Part shown: piece after piece, positions 30,702 through 41,172 of the stretch
How positions within the stretch are numbered: the stretch's first letter is position 1
Layout: each line of letters opens with the position of its first letter
From: Flavobacteriaceae bacterium
GTDB lineage: Bacteria; Bacteroidota; Bacteroidia; Flavobacteriales; Flavobacteriaceae
Assembly: GCA_947451525.1 (NCBI GenBank)
Contig: CANFZM010000011.1
Coordinates: 1-64,000 of the forward strand
DNA length: 64,000 nt
Direction of reading: 5' to 3'
Notes under the pieces: model-generated
Database searches by the model: none
The model's input: the letters and a program-made list of their open reading frames with translations, nothing else
What the model was told of the DNA's origin: nothing
Program-made: the position numbers and the translations under genes

Positions 30702-32405
30702 TTATTGTACAATAATTTTTTTTACGCTTTTTTCAATACCCGAATAAACAGCTATAAGATAAATCCCGGGTGCCAAACTAGTTACATCAATCGCATTAGT
30801 ATTAGTTTCGGTTTTCAAAACTAAATTACCTAGAAGATTATAAATTTCTACTTTATCTAGGTTTACATTAGAAGTAATAGTAATAAAATCAGAAACTGGG
30901 TTTGGAAAAGATATTTTATCTAATTCTGAAAAGGTAGAAATTCCCATAGTGCAAGAACTTCCCACAACATAAGAATAATAATTAGTAACAGACAACCCAC
31001 CTGCAAATGCGAATTTAACTCCGTAATTAATCGTTGATCCAATTGTTTGACCTGTTATGGTATGTGTAAATATATTTCCCGAAACGTTAGTCATGGGTGT
31101 TTCAGCAAAGGGAGATTGTTTCCACAAATAAGCAACCACCCCTACTTTATCGGTATCTAAAAGTCCGTATGTAATTTTCACATCTGTTCCATTAGTTTGA
31201 AATTCATAGTTATAGCCCGTAGAAAAACTACCCTGTTGAGCCAAATTCGAGGTTCCAGAACATATTAAAGTTGAATTTGGTAAAGTTGTTGCACCTAAAA
31301 CAATCGGATTATTAATTGCTTGATTTCCTGATAAATCACTTGCCATGGTAGTAAAATCATAATGTGTGTTAGGTGTCAATCCTGTAATTATTATAGATTT
31401 TTGAATACCCGATGAACCAGCCATACCATTAGAAGCACTACCATAAGCAACATTATACCCAATTGTTCCAGAGTTGTCAATTGCATTTAGTAATAATTCG
31501 ACTGATGTACTAGTTATTACACCTATTGAAGCTGTAAAATTTGTAGGTGCTTGTGTATCTATGGTTGTATTTTGATATACTCTAACGTAATCAATTAACA
31601 TGGAACTTTGTGTATAACTAGAAGGTACAGTGCCTGCAATTCCGCCTAAAGCAACATTCAATAATAGAAATTGTTCTAAATTAAAGGGCCAAGTACTGGC
31701 ATTTTTTATTGATGGATTATAAGTATAGTAAGGTACACCATCTAATAGAAAAGTTAATTGAAATGGTGACCAATTCAAGGAATACACGTGATAACTATTT
31801 GCTAAATCGGAAGCGATTGTTCCGCCATTATTTACAGAACCTCCATAGGAAGAAGGTGTATGTAAAGTACTTTGTATGTAATTGATATTTTGCCCCCCAA
31901 AAATTCCATGTTCCATAATGTCAATTTCACCACAAGCCGGCCAATCTACAGTTCCAAAGGTAGATGCAAAATAGCCTCCAGGTTCGTTTACATTTTTTCC
32001 TAACATCCAAATAGCTGGCCAAGTTCCTGCAGCAACTGGTAATTTTGCTCTAACATCTACACGACCGTATTTAAAAGCAAATTTAGAATTTAATCGTGCC
32101 GAAGTATATTGTTTTGTTATTCCTTGATCGGTATAAGGCTCTTTTTTAGCAACAATATTTAGCATCCCAGCGTCAACAAAAGAATTGGTTAATTGATTGG
32201 TATAATGTTGCACTTCACTATTAAACCAACTTCCACTAGCGGGTAATTGTGTTTGTTGAAACCAGTTAGTTGAATTAACTGCTCCGTTGGTATTGAATTC
32301 ATCCGACCAAACTAAATCGGAATAAACAACGTCAACCTGAGCTAAACCGAATTGATAAAACAGTAAAAAAGAAAAAACAATTTTAAAAAGTGTACTATTT
32401 TTCAT
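30702..32405 (-). CDS. GH16 beta-1,3-glucanase (laminarinase-like), T9SS-secreted
   Basis: A 567-residue secreted enzyme. Signal peptide to about residue 22; GH16 domain about 28-280 with catalytic E160-x-D162-x-x-E165 (GEIDIMEH) and the substrate-cleft PAIWMLG before it. A fibronectin-III-like domain follows (about 285-375), then a small beta domain and a T9SS type-A sorting domain from SFPNPVSDF to the end. GH16 enzymes of this sequence type cut internal beta-1,3 bonds of laminarin. It is the last gene of the 40211-30702 operon, giving it an extracellular endo-acting role in the locus. Confidence 0.9.
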   Translation of the reverse strand: MKNSTLFKIVFSFLLFYQFGLAQVDVVYSDLVWSDEFNTNGAVNSTNWFQQTQLPASGSWFNSEVQHYTNQLTNSFVDAGMLNIVAKKEPYTDQGITKQYTSARLNSKFAFKYGRVDVRAKLPVAAGTWPAIWMLGKNVNEPGGYFASTFGTVDWPACGEIDIMEHGIFGGQNINYIQSTLHTPSSYGGSVNNGGTIASDLANSYHVYSLNWSPFQLTFLLDGVPYYTYNPSIKNASTWPFNLEQFLLLNVALGGIAGTVPSSYTQSSMLIDYVRVYQNTTIDTQAPTNFTASIGVITSTSVELLLNAIDNSGTIGYNVAYGSASNGMAGSSGIQKSIIITGLTPNTHYDFTTMASDLSGNQAINNPIVLGATTLPNSTLICSGTSNLAQQGSFSTGYNYEFQTNGTDVKITYGLLDTDKVGVVAYLWKQSPFAETPMTNVSGNIFTHTITGQTIGSTINYGVKFAFAGGLSVTNYYSYVVGSSCTMGISTFSELDKISFPNPVSDFITITSNVNLDKVEIYNLLGNLVLKTETNTNAIDVTSLAPGIYLIAVYSGIEKSVKKIIVQ

Positions 32406-32457
32406 ATTCAGATTTGTTATGTTATTTTTTATATATTTAAATTGTAAACAGAAAGTA

Positions 32458-33897
32458 TTAATTTGTAGCAGATTGTTGGGCTTTTCTAGCCAGCAACTCT
32501 TCTTTAATTTCTTTCGCTTTAACTTCGGTTAGGTCATAATTTCGCATTACCCACATACCAATTAACGTACCTAAAATTGGAATACCCGAGAAGAATAGTC
32601 TCAAGCCAGAAATAGCTCCATCTACTTGAGTTGCTGCTCCAGGATGAAAATCTACACAAGACATTATAACACCTGTTAATAATCCGGCAATTGCAAAGCC
32701 AAATTTCACCATCCACCAGTAAATAGCTCCAAATATCCCTTCTCTTCTTTTACCAGAAGTTAGTTCATCCATATCACAAACATCTGCTGTCATTGACATC
32801 ATCAAAGTAAATAAACTTCCAATTCCAAATGAAAAGAAAGGTAATGCAAATATAAACATGTAAGGTTTTCCGGGAATGAATAAAAACCAAAGCAAAATAT
32901 ATCCCAAAATTGATATTCCTTGACAAACTAAAAATGTCATCTTTTTTTCCATTTTTTTAGACATCCAAGATACAATTGGAATTACAATAAAAGTAGTAGA
33001 CAAAGCTCCTATACATCCAAAAAGTGTTGGCCAGATACCTGAATCTGTAGTGTTTCCATTAAAAAGATAATAAACAACAATAAAAAAAGTAAAACCCGCA
33101 ACTGTATTAAATGCATTGAAAATTAAGAAAGTAGCAATACATAATTTTCGGAAAGGCTTGTTTTTAAAAGCTTCAATAAAACTCGAAAAAATTTCTTTTA
33201 AACTGCCTCCCATTGTTCTAAACGTTAATGGTGAAAATTTAGTTTCCTCTTTTGTTGATTTACTTTTGATAAAAATAGCAGGAATCATAGCCAATATCAT
33301 ACAAGATATACCTACCCAAACCGCTAAGGTTCTTGTTGCTGTATCTGCATTGGGAAACCATTTTGGATCGTACATGATGACCCAAAACCATGGTGCAATT
33401 ACCCATGCCCACTGTCCTATCCACTGAGATATAGCCATGATGCTGGTTCTTTCGTGAAAATCATCACTCATTTCATAACCCATTGCCACAAAAGGAACAC
33501 TAAAAATAGATAGACCCAAATAAAATATTATTGACCAAATAAGAAAGTAATAAAAATTATAATCAATACCACTATTTCTATATAATTGCCACATTATAAT
33601 AAATGAAATTCCCATAATAATTGCCCCAATAAAAACATATTGTCTACGTCTACCCCATCTAGAGCGAGTGTTATCTGAAATAAATCCCATAATTGGGTCA
33701 ATAAACGCGTCTAATATTCTTGGGAGAAAATAGGTAATTCCCCACATCCAAGTAGGCATACCTAAATTTTCGACCAATACAACCATAAAAATACCTAAAG
33801 CTGCAGGGAACATTTGGTTAGCTAACATTCCTAATCCAAAGGCGATTTTTTGCCCCAGAGAAACCGATCCTTTTGGGTTATTGTTGTTATTTGACAT
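32458..33897 (-). CDS. GPH-family sugar:cation symporter (MFS)
   Basis: A 479-residue inner-membrane carrier of about 12 helices. LGQKIAFGLGMLANQMFP at the start, PRILDAFIDPIMGFISDNTRSRWGRRRQY near residues 58-86 (the GPH/MelB cation-site region with D-P-I-x-G-x-x-S-D and RxGRRR loop), and DVCDMDELTSGKRREG near 375-390 identify the glycoside-pentoside-hexuronide family. It should import glycosides with Na+ or H+. Its place between GH30 and GH16 genes, with a cytoplasmic beta-glucan phosphorylase in the same operon, points to beta-1,3-gluco-oligosaccharides as cargo. Confidence 0.88.
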   Translation of the reverse strand: MSNNNNNPKGSVSLGQKIAFGLGMLANQMFPAALGIFMVVLVENLGMPTWMWGITYFLPRILDAFIDPIMGFISDNTRSRWGRRRQYVFIGAIIMGISFIIMWQLYRNSGIDYNFYYFLIWSIIFYLGLSIFSVPFVAMGYEMSDDFHERTSIMAISQWIGQWAWVIAPWFWVIMYDPKWFPNADTATRTLAVWVGISCMILAMIPAIFIKSKSTKEETKFSPLTFRTMGGSLKEIFSSFIEAFKNKPFRKLCIATFLIFNAFNTVAGFTFFIVVYYLFNGNTTDSGIWPTLFGCIGALSTTFIVIPIVSWMSKKMEKKMTFLVCQGISILGYILLWFLFIPGKPYMFIFALPFFSFGIGSLFTLMMSMTADVCDMDELTSGKRREGIFGAIYWWMVKFGFAIAGLLTGVIMSCVDFHPGAATQVDGAISGLRLFFSGIPILGTLIGMWVMRNYDLTEVKAKEIKEELLARKAQQSATN

Positions 33898-33930
33898 ATT
33901 TAAAAAAATTAAATTATACTTATTATTATA

Positions 33931-35424
33931 TTAAGGTTTTAATACTATAGTTTGTAATGCGTTCGCATTAATTGAAATAGTTATTTTTTTGTTATTTAGA
34001 TTAATTTCTAAATTTTGTATTTGTTCGGATGGATTAAAAACAATTACTGCAATTGATCCGTTTGGATTTTTTACAGCAGTTGCAATAACGCTTTCATGCT
34101 TTAATAGGCAACCAATTTTCACCGCTCTAGGACGAATAAATTTACTAAAATGAGCCATCGTGTAATATAATGGTGTCATATAAACTTCATCTGTATTGGT
34201 ATCTACAATAATTGGAGAGATACACCAGTTTTTGAACCAATTTGGTCCACCATGGGTATCCAAAACCATATTCCAATCTATCCAACCATCTACCCAATTG
34301 TTCAAACAACCAATAATATCATTGGCGTATCTATTGACGGGAGCGTATTTTGAGTGCAAATATTTTTCTTTTTCCGATGCCCAATCCCAACCCCAATCGG
34401 TGGCTTCCTTTCGCCAATACCAAGCATCATCTTTCCAATGTGGTATTTCCGAATCTACACAGGCTTCGGTTTGAATTAAATATTTATTAGGTGCTTTATT
34501 GTGAGCATATTTCAAATCATCTGGAAAAACTTCGTAGGTACTTTCATACCAATGAATAGCAGTTCCTGCATAATATTTTGATGCTTTTTCATCCTTATAC
34601 ATTTCATCTACCCATTCTTTTATGCCAGCACGATTTTGATCATAGCCAAATATTTTTACTGCAACTTTTCCGTCAGATTCCAATTTTGGTCCTAAATGAT
34701 TTTGAACAAAATTGGTCATTTCTTTAGGCGTATATAACATACTCTCCCAATTATTGCCGTTTCCATGCGGTTCATTTTCAACAGTTAATCCCCAAATGTC
34801 AATACCCTCTTTTTTATAGGCATCGATATATTTTGAAAAATACAATGCCCAGGTATCATAATATTCGGGCAATAATTTTCCACCAACCCAATTTTTATTA
34901 TCTTTCATCCAAGGTGGGGATGTCCAAGGGGAAGCTATAATATTAAAGCCCTCTTTTGAAATGGCTTTTGCCTGCAAAATCATCGGAATAAGATTATTTT
35001 TTTTATCTTCTTCAATTGAAAAGTGGTCTAAATTTATATCGCCATCTTCCATTGCATACGCATAATGTTTCAAAGAAAAATCGCAAGAGTTAATGTGTGT
35101 TCTCGTTAAAGAATAGTTGGCACCATTTTCACTAAAGTACGCTTCCATTATTTTCTTTTGATTTTCTTTACCTAATTTACTTAATAAATAAGCCGATGAT
35201 TCGGTAAAAGCACCTCCAAAACCAGTGATGGTTTGAAATTTTTCATCTGGATTTAAAGAAATTATTATAGGATTATTACCTTCTGAAAATTTGGTTATTT
35301 TTTTCAAAGAATTTCCATTGGCAGCAGTTTCAAACACTTCAAATTGTGAGGTATTCTGTTTTACTTTACAATTAGTTATAGTTAAAAGTAGTAGTGTGAA
35401 AAATATATATTTTAATAGTTTCAT
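33931..35424 (-). CDS. GH30 beta-1,6-glucanase-like lipoprotein
   Basis: A 497-residue lipoprotein (lipobox TITNC, Cys19). The (beta/alpha)8 barrel runs about 55-420 with GFGGAFTESSAYLL at the start, acid/base Glu218 in TVENEPHG and nucleophile Glu320 in LIQTEACVDSE; a beta-sandwich domain follows. It belongs with glucosylceramidase-type GH30 enzymes, which in laminarin loci usually remove beta-1,6-glucosyl branches. As a lipoprotein it could face the outside or the periplasm. It lies 8 bp after the GH17 gene and 33 bp before the symporter gene. Confidence 0.9.
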   Translation of the reverse strand: MKLLKYIFFTLLLLTITNCKVKQNTSQFEVFETAANGNSLKKITKFSEGNNPIIISLNPDEKFQTITGFGGAFTESSAYLLSKLGKENQKKIMEAYFSENGANYSLTRTHINSCDFSLKHYAYAMEDGDINLDHFSIEEDKKNNLIPMILQAKAISKEGFNIIASPWTSPPWMKDNKNWVGGKLLPEYYDTWALYFSKYIDAYKKEGIDIWGLTVENEPHGNGNNWESMLYTPKEMTNFVQNHLGPKLESDGKVAVKIFGYDQNRAGIKEWVDEMYKDEKASKYYAGTAIHWYESTYEVFPDDLKYAHNKAPNKYLIQTEACVDSEIPHWKDDAWYWRKEATDWGWDWASEKEKYLHSKYAPVNRYANDIIGCLNNWVDGWIDWNMVLDTHGGPNWFKNWCISPIIVDTNTDEVYMTPLYYTMAHFSKFIRPRAVKIGCLLKHESVIATAVKNPNGSIAVIVFNPSEQIQNLEINLNNKKITISINANALQTIVLKP

Positions 35425-35432
35425 ATACTAAA

Positions 35433-36695
35433 TTAATTTGGTGGTGTTAAAACTGTTTTTTTTAACAAATGTTCCTTTCCAAAAAATGTTTTTTCAATGG
35501 TATTTCCGTCTCTTTTTAATTTTTTAAAATCACTGGAATCTAAATAATTCCAAATTGCATATTTTGCTTTTCCATCTACAGTGAAAAGTCCGAAATGATT
35601 TTCTGAACCCTTCTGGTTAGACTTGTCTTTCCAAGATTCATCAAAAGATTCAAAGAAAAAACAACTAATTCCTTGTTGTGCTGTCCACTTTCGCATACTT
35701 TTATAATACAGCCCTTGTTTGTATTCATCGGAGGCTTTTGAACCTTCATTTCCATATAAACCATCTGAAGTCGAAGCCCAACCCGTTTCACCAATATGAA
35801 TTGGTTTATCTGGACTGATACTTTTTACGTAATCTTTTACATTATTGTATTGCATTTCGGCAAATTCTTGCGCTCTTGCCATTGCTGCATCTACTTTTTC
35901 AATATCCGTTAAGGTATTTTCCTTACTAGGAACTTTCCAAAAACTGGGATTATAATGTGTATTATGGTAAGCATAGGTGTGCATAGAAACATAATCTACT
36001 GCCTTAACTAAGTCTTCCAAGTCTTTGGTTTGGTAACTTTTATCCCCACCACCCCAAGAGGCAAAATCATCCGAACTTGTAATCCACATGTCCTTAGATA
36101 ATTTATTTTGCTTTTTCAACTCTTGCAAATGATTTACCCATTTCAAAATAACACTTGGTTGTACATAATAGCTGGTCGCCCATTTTACCATTGCTTCATT
36201 TCCAACGGCAATTATTTTAACAATTTCAGGATATTGATTTGCTAAATCTACAGTTGTGGCAATTTCTTTTGCATTTCGGTCGCTTTCTTCATCGTGATTG
36301 GGCAGTTTTTCTGTCCAAGCATTTTTACAATCAATCCATGCTCCAAGCATTACATACATTTCAAAATTGGCATCTTCTTTTTTTAATTGTTGAATCGCTT
36401 TTAGCAAATTAGCAGCCTCTTCAAAATGAACATTATAAGTTCTAATTAACTTAATATTTAGGGCAGATAAAATTCTCATATCCTCTTTTAACTGCTTTAT
36501 TGTAGGCTGAACCTCTCTTGTATCTGTTCTATAACCGCCATAACAAATTGCTAAATAGTTAGGATTTCCTAATATATCTTTTGCGGTCACTGCTTTTATT
36601 CTTGAACTACCATCAATGGTTTGTGAACTTGTTTTATTTGCATAAAAAAGAGATAATATAACTATTAGAATACTATGTATATACCTTAATTTCAT
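35433..36695 (-). CDS. GH17 beta-1,3-glucanase
   Basis: A 420-residue periplasmic or secreted enzyme with signal peptide to about residue 25. GH17 features are the barrel start LAICYGGYRTDTREVQP (about 48-64), the acid/base Glu167 in IAVGNEAMV and the nucleophile Glu303 in HIGETGWAS, plus the closing FFFESFDESWK. Bacterial GH17 enzymes in laminarin loci shorten linear beta-1,3-glucan oligomers. No sorting domain or lipobox is present, so a soluble periplasmic role is likely. It lies between the phosphorylase and GH30 genes. Confidence 0.9.
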   Translation of the reverse strand: MKLRYIHSILIVILSLFYANKTSSQTIDGSSRIKAVTAKDILGNPNYLAICYGGYRTDTREVQPTIKQLKEDMRILSALNIKLIRTYNVHFEEAANLLKAIQQLKKEDANFEMYVMLGAWIDCKNAWTEKLPNHDEESDRNAKEIATTVDLANQYPEIVKIIAVGNEAMVKWATSYYVQPSVILKWVNHLQELKKQNKLSKDMWITSSDDFASWGGGDKSYQTKDLEDLVKAVDYVSMHTYAYHNTHYNPSFWKVPSKENTLTDIEKVDAAMARAQEFAEMQYNNVKDYVKSISPDKPIHIGETGWASTSDGLYGNEGSKASDEYKQGLYYKSMRKWTAQQGISCFFFESFDESWKDKSNQKGSENHFGLFTVDGKAKYAIWNYLDSSDFKKLKRDGNTIEKTFFGKEHLLKKTVLTPPN

Positions 36696-36734
36696 TTATA
36701 CCTTAATAATAGTTTTCATTTATTACTGATGAAT

Positions 36735-39700
36735 TTATTTCAATTGAGTTTCTAAAATTGTCACAATTATCTGATTAATTTCTGCTGTTCTTCCAAAAAC
36801 TTGTTGGCTTGTTTTTTTATCTAAATTCATAGTTTCCAAATTTTTAACAGTCGAATCGTTGTAAATAATTTCAATATTATTATGGTTTCCTATTTTATAA
36901 ACTATCGGAATTTGACAGTAAGTAAAACCAAGGGAATTTTTTACTAATTCAATTTTTTTATAGTCCGAATGAACATCTACATAATTGAACGGTTTAGAGT
37001 CCGATAGAAATTCATCTTTTCTTAATAAATAAGGGTTAAAATAAAGACAACCGTTTTTAACAGAAATACCCAATTCTCCAAAACGACTTAATACATCTTC
37101 TTTTACTTGCCCAGTCATTCCGGGCTGTTGTGCTCCTTTTCCTGCGGGCGTATGCGAATACGGATCGGTTGGGAAGGCGCCATAAAGAGCGGGTGATTTG
37201 TGCACGCCTATTCCGGCATTAATTTCATAATAATGTTCTAATAATCGTCCGATAATTTCGGGAGATTCATTTTCTGCTTCGGCTTTAAAACAGCATTCTT
37301 GCACCGCTAATTGCAGTTTAGAAACCATGTGCCAATAGATAGATCCCAATCCTTCATATCCGTAAAACGTTCCCGATCTACCGGTAAATGCTTTATGATT
37401 AAAGACATTTTCGAAAATTTCAGTTATTTTATCTGTATCTTTTTCAACTAAATTTTTGTATTCTTTTTGATTTTTTAATTGCTCTAAAGCCGCTTTTAAA
37501 TCGTTAGCATTATTAAAACTACCATTAAAATGATAGTTTCCATCGCAATCCTTTTTAACTACTTGGGTATTGTTGTTTGCCAAAAGTTGGGATAATAATT
37601 CCGATTGAGTAACTGCTTCTTTTGCAATGGTATTTTTCTCTAGAAATTTTGGTAATGCTTTGTTGGGATACAGCAAATAACTGTATTGGTCTTCTCTAAA
37701 TAAGGCACTATTTTTAAGACTATCTAAAACGACTAAGGCTTCTTTGGAGGTTAAATAACCTGAACTTAACACGGCAACTTGACCTTCTAGCATTTCGCTT
37801 AAATTGGAAATGGAAATTTCGCTATCGTTCTTAATTGTCATTAAATTATAGGCATGGTATAAATTATCGGCTCTTTTATTGGCTTCGATAGAATGATCAA
37901 TAAAGTCCAAACAAACCTGCGTAAATGTTTTTAATCCCGACATTGAATGGGTTCTCTTTTTACCCCAAAATCCACTATTATAAACTTGATAACGATAATC
38001 GGAGGCTGCTTTTCCTAACCTATCTAAAATTTTTCTTCTTGATTGATCGTCAATTTTACCAGAAAGTAAATGCCTGTTTTCGACTAAACATTCTCTAACT
38101 TCGTGGTAAAATTCTACCATTTCATTCGAAATTTTAATATTTTCTAAGGTTGAATTTTCTAATAATTGTTGGAAGAATTTTAAAAATCGTCTTAAATAAT
38201 AAAGCGTAACCATTGAAACTCCATTTCCTACCAATGCATTATTGGCATCGTTCCATTCTGGTCGTTGGGTGTTCATCCAAATTCCACCCTCGGGAATAAA
38301 ATTGGACATTTTAGACAAGACGGTGGCTAGTATTTTTTCAATAAAATTAACATGGTAAATGCTCTTATCATTACTATTCAATAAGGCACCATCGGCTCCA
38401 ATAGACTGCTTTCTTTCATTAATAACTTTCTCCCAATTATGATTATAACCAACGGTATCTTTAGGATTTTTTACTATTTCATCATACGCTTTAATCGTAT
38501 AAGGAACGGCTGCATAAACAAAACATTCGTTTTCAAAATACGAATCGAGTTTATTTGGATTGTGTTTTTCTATGAATTCTAAAAATTTCAACAAATAGAT
38601 AATTTGGTGATCGCCCCAGTATCCTATATAAGACCAAGGGTTTTCTGGTTCAATTGTTTCCCAATCGAATCCATCTTTGGTTACACGATACGGATTGTAT
38701 CCATCAAAAGTGGAAGCGTTTAAGAATTTATGAATCATGCTGTCTATAAACTCTGGATACGAATGCGCCAATGCTTCCCAATTTTGAAAAATATCACGCC
38801 AGTTTCCTTGGTAATCTAATATTTTAGAACCGTCAATTTCGCTTTGAGTATTGATAGAAAATTTATTCCATGGGCGACTCGGATCTCCGTGTCTTCGGCT
38901 GAATTTTAACGGTAAATATTCTAATGACAAACGTTCCAAATCGGCATCATTATGTTTTGCTGAAAATTCTTTTAGAAATTGTAAGGAGAATAATTCAGGA
39001 AGAAGGTTAATATCATTTTCAAAATTTTGAAAAACAATTTGATTTGCTTTTTTCAAATAATTGATAAAATCGGGTTTTTCTATTTGATAGTTAAAATCAA
39101 ATATTCCTCCCCTCATAATATTAAAGAGGGTATTTGAAAAATGCCTTGTATCTCTTAAATGGTCTGCCGTTGTTTGAAGTCCGTCAGAAGAAGCGTTAAT
39201 TTCTATTAATTTTTTTGTTCCTAATTCAATATCTTCTTTAACGAGTTTTTCAATGTTTTTTTCGTTCTTAATTGTTTCTATAATTTGAACGATATCCGAA
39301 TGATCTTGATTGACATTTGCAATAAACATCCAATCTTTTTGAGAATTGGCACTTAAAATGATTTCTGAATTTAAAAAATAGGCTCCTTTTTCGCCTTTGA
39401 TGTCGTTTTCGGGAGATACTTTTTGTTTTTTTCTGAAGTTGGAAACCTGCAAGGAAGAAACCAAATGCGTTGGATTTTGCATTCCTAAAGACCATATTAT
39501 GTTGGCTTTTAAGGCTTCGCTTGGTTCGGCTTTATCCACAATAATAGCACTTAAAGCAAAAATACCTAAACCAGAATCTTGGTGTATCTCACTTCTTTTA
39601 TAGGCATCTACAAGGTTACTTGTTGTTGCTTGTAAATCGGTATTAACGCCATACGGCATAATATTTTGAAGTCCGTCTAAAATAGAAATTACATATTCTT

Positions 39701-40211
39701 TAGAAGAATGATTAAGGATTTCCGATTTTTTTACAAAACCATATTTATTACTCGAATTCCAATGGTATCTGAAAGACAATTGCAAATCGTTATTGATTTC
39801 TTCAAAAATTATTTTATTTCCATAACTGTTTTTGTACAAATTTCTGGTAATAGAATATTGATCGGTAAATCGTTCTGAAAAAGGTTCCCAAACTACTATT
39901 TTATCCTCATGAGTGATTTGGAAAATAGATTTACTACCGGTAATATCAGCAGATTCTGTAATCTTATCATCTGTATAATAAGGGAAAAGAGCGAATTCTG
40001 AATTTTTTCTTCCTGCGGTAAGTCCACCATTACTAGAAATAAACATCCAATGATTGGAATCACTTACAATACTCATAAAAAAAGGACGCATAGCATCATT
40101 ATTTGCTATTTTATAATATTGCTCCCCACCTATTATTTCGATTTCCATCGAAGCGGTTTTATTATTAATTGAGGATTTATTAATATCTAATATAGTAGTG
40201 CTTTGACCCAT
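36735..40211 (-). CDS. Beta-1,3-glucan phosphorylase, GH149 (or GH161) type
   Basis: An 1158-residue protein with no signal peptide, so cytoplasmic. Layout fits the GH94-clan phosphorylases: an N-terminal beta-sandwich (about 20-310), helical linker and an (alpha/alpha)6 barrel (about 350-1040). Asp655 in QRPEWNDANNALVGNG matches the catalytic acid position of the DWND motif; INAGIGVHKSPALYGAFPTDPYSHTP near 1000-1030 would shape the phosphate site. GH149/GH161 enzymes turn beta-1,3-gluco-oligosaccharides plus phosphate into glucose-1-phosphate and a shorter chain. Family is recognised by length, motifs and locus; GH149 and GH161 cannot be separated here. Confidence 0.75.
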   Translation of the reverse strand: MGQSTTILDINKSSINNKTASMEIEIIGGEQYYKIANNDAMRPFFMSIVSDSNHWMFISSNGGLTAGRKNSEFALFPYYTDDKITESADITGSKSIFQITHEDKIVVWEPFSERFTDQYSITRNLYKNSYGNKIIFEEINNDLQLSFRYHWNSSNKYGFVKKSEILNHSSKEYVISILDGLQNIMPYGVNTDLQATTSNLVDAYKRSEIHQDSGLGIFALSAIIVDKAEPSEALKANIIWSLGMQNPTHLVSSLQVSNFRKKQKVSPENDIKGEKGAYFLNSEIILSANSQKDWMFIANVNQDHSDIVQIIETIKNEKNIEKLVKEDIELGTKKLIEINASSDGLQTTADHLRDTRHFSNTLFNIMRGGIFDFNYQIEKPDFINYLKKANQIVFQNFENDINLLPELFSLQFLKEFSAKHNDADLERLSLEYLPLKFSRRHGDPSRPWNKFSINTQSEIDGSKILDYQGNWRDIFQNWEALAHSYPEFIDSMIHKFLNASTFDGYNPYRVTKDGFDWETIEPENPWSYIGYWGDHQIIYLLKFLEFIEKHNPNKLDSYFENECFVYAAVPYTIKAYDEIVKNPKDTVGYNHNWEKVINERKQSIGADGALLNSNDKSIYHVNFIEKILATVLSKMSNFIPEGGIWMNTQRPEWNDANNALVGNGVSMVTLYYLRRFLKFFQQLLENSTLENIKISNEMVEFYHEVRECLVENRHLLSGKIDDQSRRKILDRLGKAASDYRYQVYNSGFWGKKRTHSMSGLKTFTQVCLDFIDHSIEANKRADNLYHAYNLMTIKNDSEISISNLSEMLEGQVAVLSSGYLTSKEALVVLDSLKNSALFREDQYSYLLYPNKALPKFLEKNTIAKEAVTQSELLSQLLANNNTQVVKKDCDGNYHFNGSFNNANDLKAALEQLKNQKEYKNLVEKDTDKITEIFENVFNHKAFTGRSGTFYGYEGLGSIYWHMVSKLQLAVQECCFKAEAENESPEIIGRLLEHYYEINAGIGVHKSPALYGAFPTDPYSHTPAGKGAQQPGMTGQVKEDVLSRFGELGISVKNGCLYFNPYLLRKDEFLSDSKPFNYVDVHSDYKKIELVKNSLGFTYCQIPIVYKIGNHNNIEIIYNDSTVKNLETMNLDKKTSQQVFGRTAEINQIIVTILETQLK

Positions 40212-40256
40212 GATTCTTTTAATATTCTATTTCTTTATTTGAAAAATAATAAAAAT

Positions 40257-40291
40257 AATATTAGACTTCTTGATACAAAAAGTCTAATATT
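40257..40291 (-). terminator. Terminator after the upstream glucan operon
   Basis: AATATTAGACTT pairs with AAGTCTAATATT around an 11-nt loop; on the minus strand it is followed by a T-rich run. It separates the 45750-40324 operon from the GH149-to-GH16 operon. Confidence 0.75.
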
Positions 40292-40323
40292 TATTTATAA
40301 AAATTTAATTAATTTAATTACTA

Positions 40324-41139
40324 TTATTGATAAACCCTAACGTAATCTACAAGCATTGTTTGCGGAAAAGTTGTTTGATCATTAGGGGAACCCGGAAGAT
40401 TACCTCCAACAGCAAGATTTAATATAATATAAAATGGTTGGTTAAAAACCCATTCTCCTGGAGCATTTTTTGGAGTAATTTGATTGTATAAAACATTATC
40501 TACATAGTAATTGATATAATCTTCTCCCCATTCAATTCCAAAAATGTGGTAATCGGTATCAAATCTATCATTTGTTAAATTAAAAACTTTAGATATTGCA
40601 TTGGCGCCTGAATATCCTGGACCATGTACCGTTCCAAAAATTGAAGTTGGGTTATTACCTAGATATTCCATGATATCAATTTCACCACATTGTGGCCAAG
40701 AAACGGTACTAGAATTAGCACCTAATAACCAAAATGCTGGCCATAAACCTTTTCCCCAAGGCATTTTAATACGAGCTTCGAAGCGACCATGTTTTTGTTC
40801 AAACTTATTTTTGGAAGTGATTCTACCAGAGGTATAACCAGAACTCATGTAAGTTTCTTTATTGGCAGTTATTTTTAAAACGCCACCTTCTACTTTAACA
40901 TTTTGAGGCCTATTAGTATAGTATTCTAGTTCATTGTTTCCCCAGCCGTTATTACCAGTTCCAGTTTCATAACTCCACATGGAACTATCTGGAGCACCAT
41001 TAACATCAAACTCATCTTGCTTTACCAATTGAGTCATAGTGGTTACGGTTTGTTTTTCATCTGTTGAACAACTTATTACAAGCAATAATGAACTTGCAAA
41101 AAAGATATTTTTTATATTTAATTTATTCTTTAAAATCAT
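40324..41139 (-). CDS. GH16 beta-1,3-glucanase lipoprotein
   Basis: A 271-residue lipoprotein (lipobox VISC, Cys24) that is almost entirely one GH16 domain. The catalytic set is E153-x-D155-x-x-E158 (GEIDIMEY). The cleft residues WPAFWLLG and the ending TMLVDYVRVYQ are typical of laminarinases. Unlike the other GH16 of the locus it has no extra modules and is anchored by lipid, so the pair may work at different places or on different chain lengths. It closes the 45750-40324 operon. Confidence 0.9.
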   Translation of the reverse strand: MILKNKLNIKNIFFASSLLLVISCSTDEKQTVTTMTQLVKQDEFDVNGAPDSSMWSYETGTGNNGWGNNELEYYTNRPQNVKVEGGVLKITANKETYMSSGYTSGRITSKNKFEQKHGRFEARIKMPWGKGLWPAFWLLGANSSTVSWPQCGEIDIMEYLGNNPTSIFGTVHGPGYSGANAISKVFNLTNDRFDTDYHIFGIEWGEDYINYYVDNVLYNQITPKNAPGEWVFNQPFYIILNLAVGGNLPGSPNDQTTFPQTMLVDYVRVYQ

Positions 41140-41172
41140 GATTGAAATTTATTAGAGTTAAAATGCTAGTTA

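Noticed and set aside
36735..40211. Secreted glycoside hydrolase call for the 1158-residue protein
   Set aside because: There is no signal peptide or lipobox, and the catalytic WND motif and length fit a cytoplasmic phosphorylase better.
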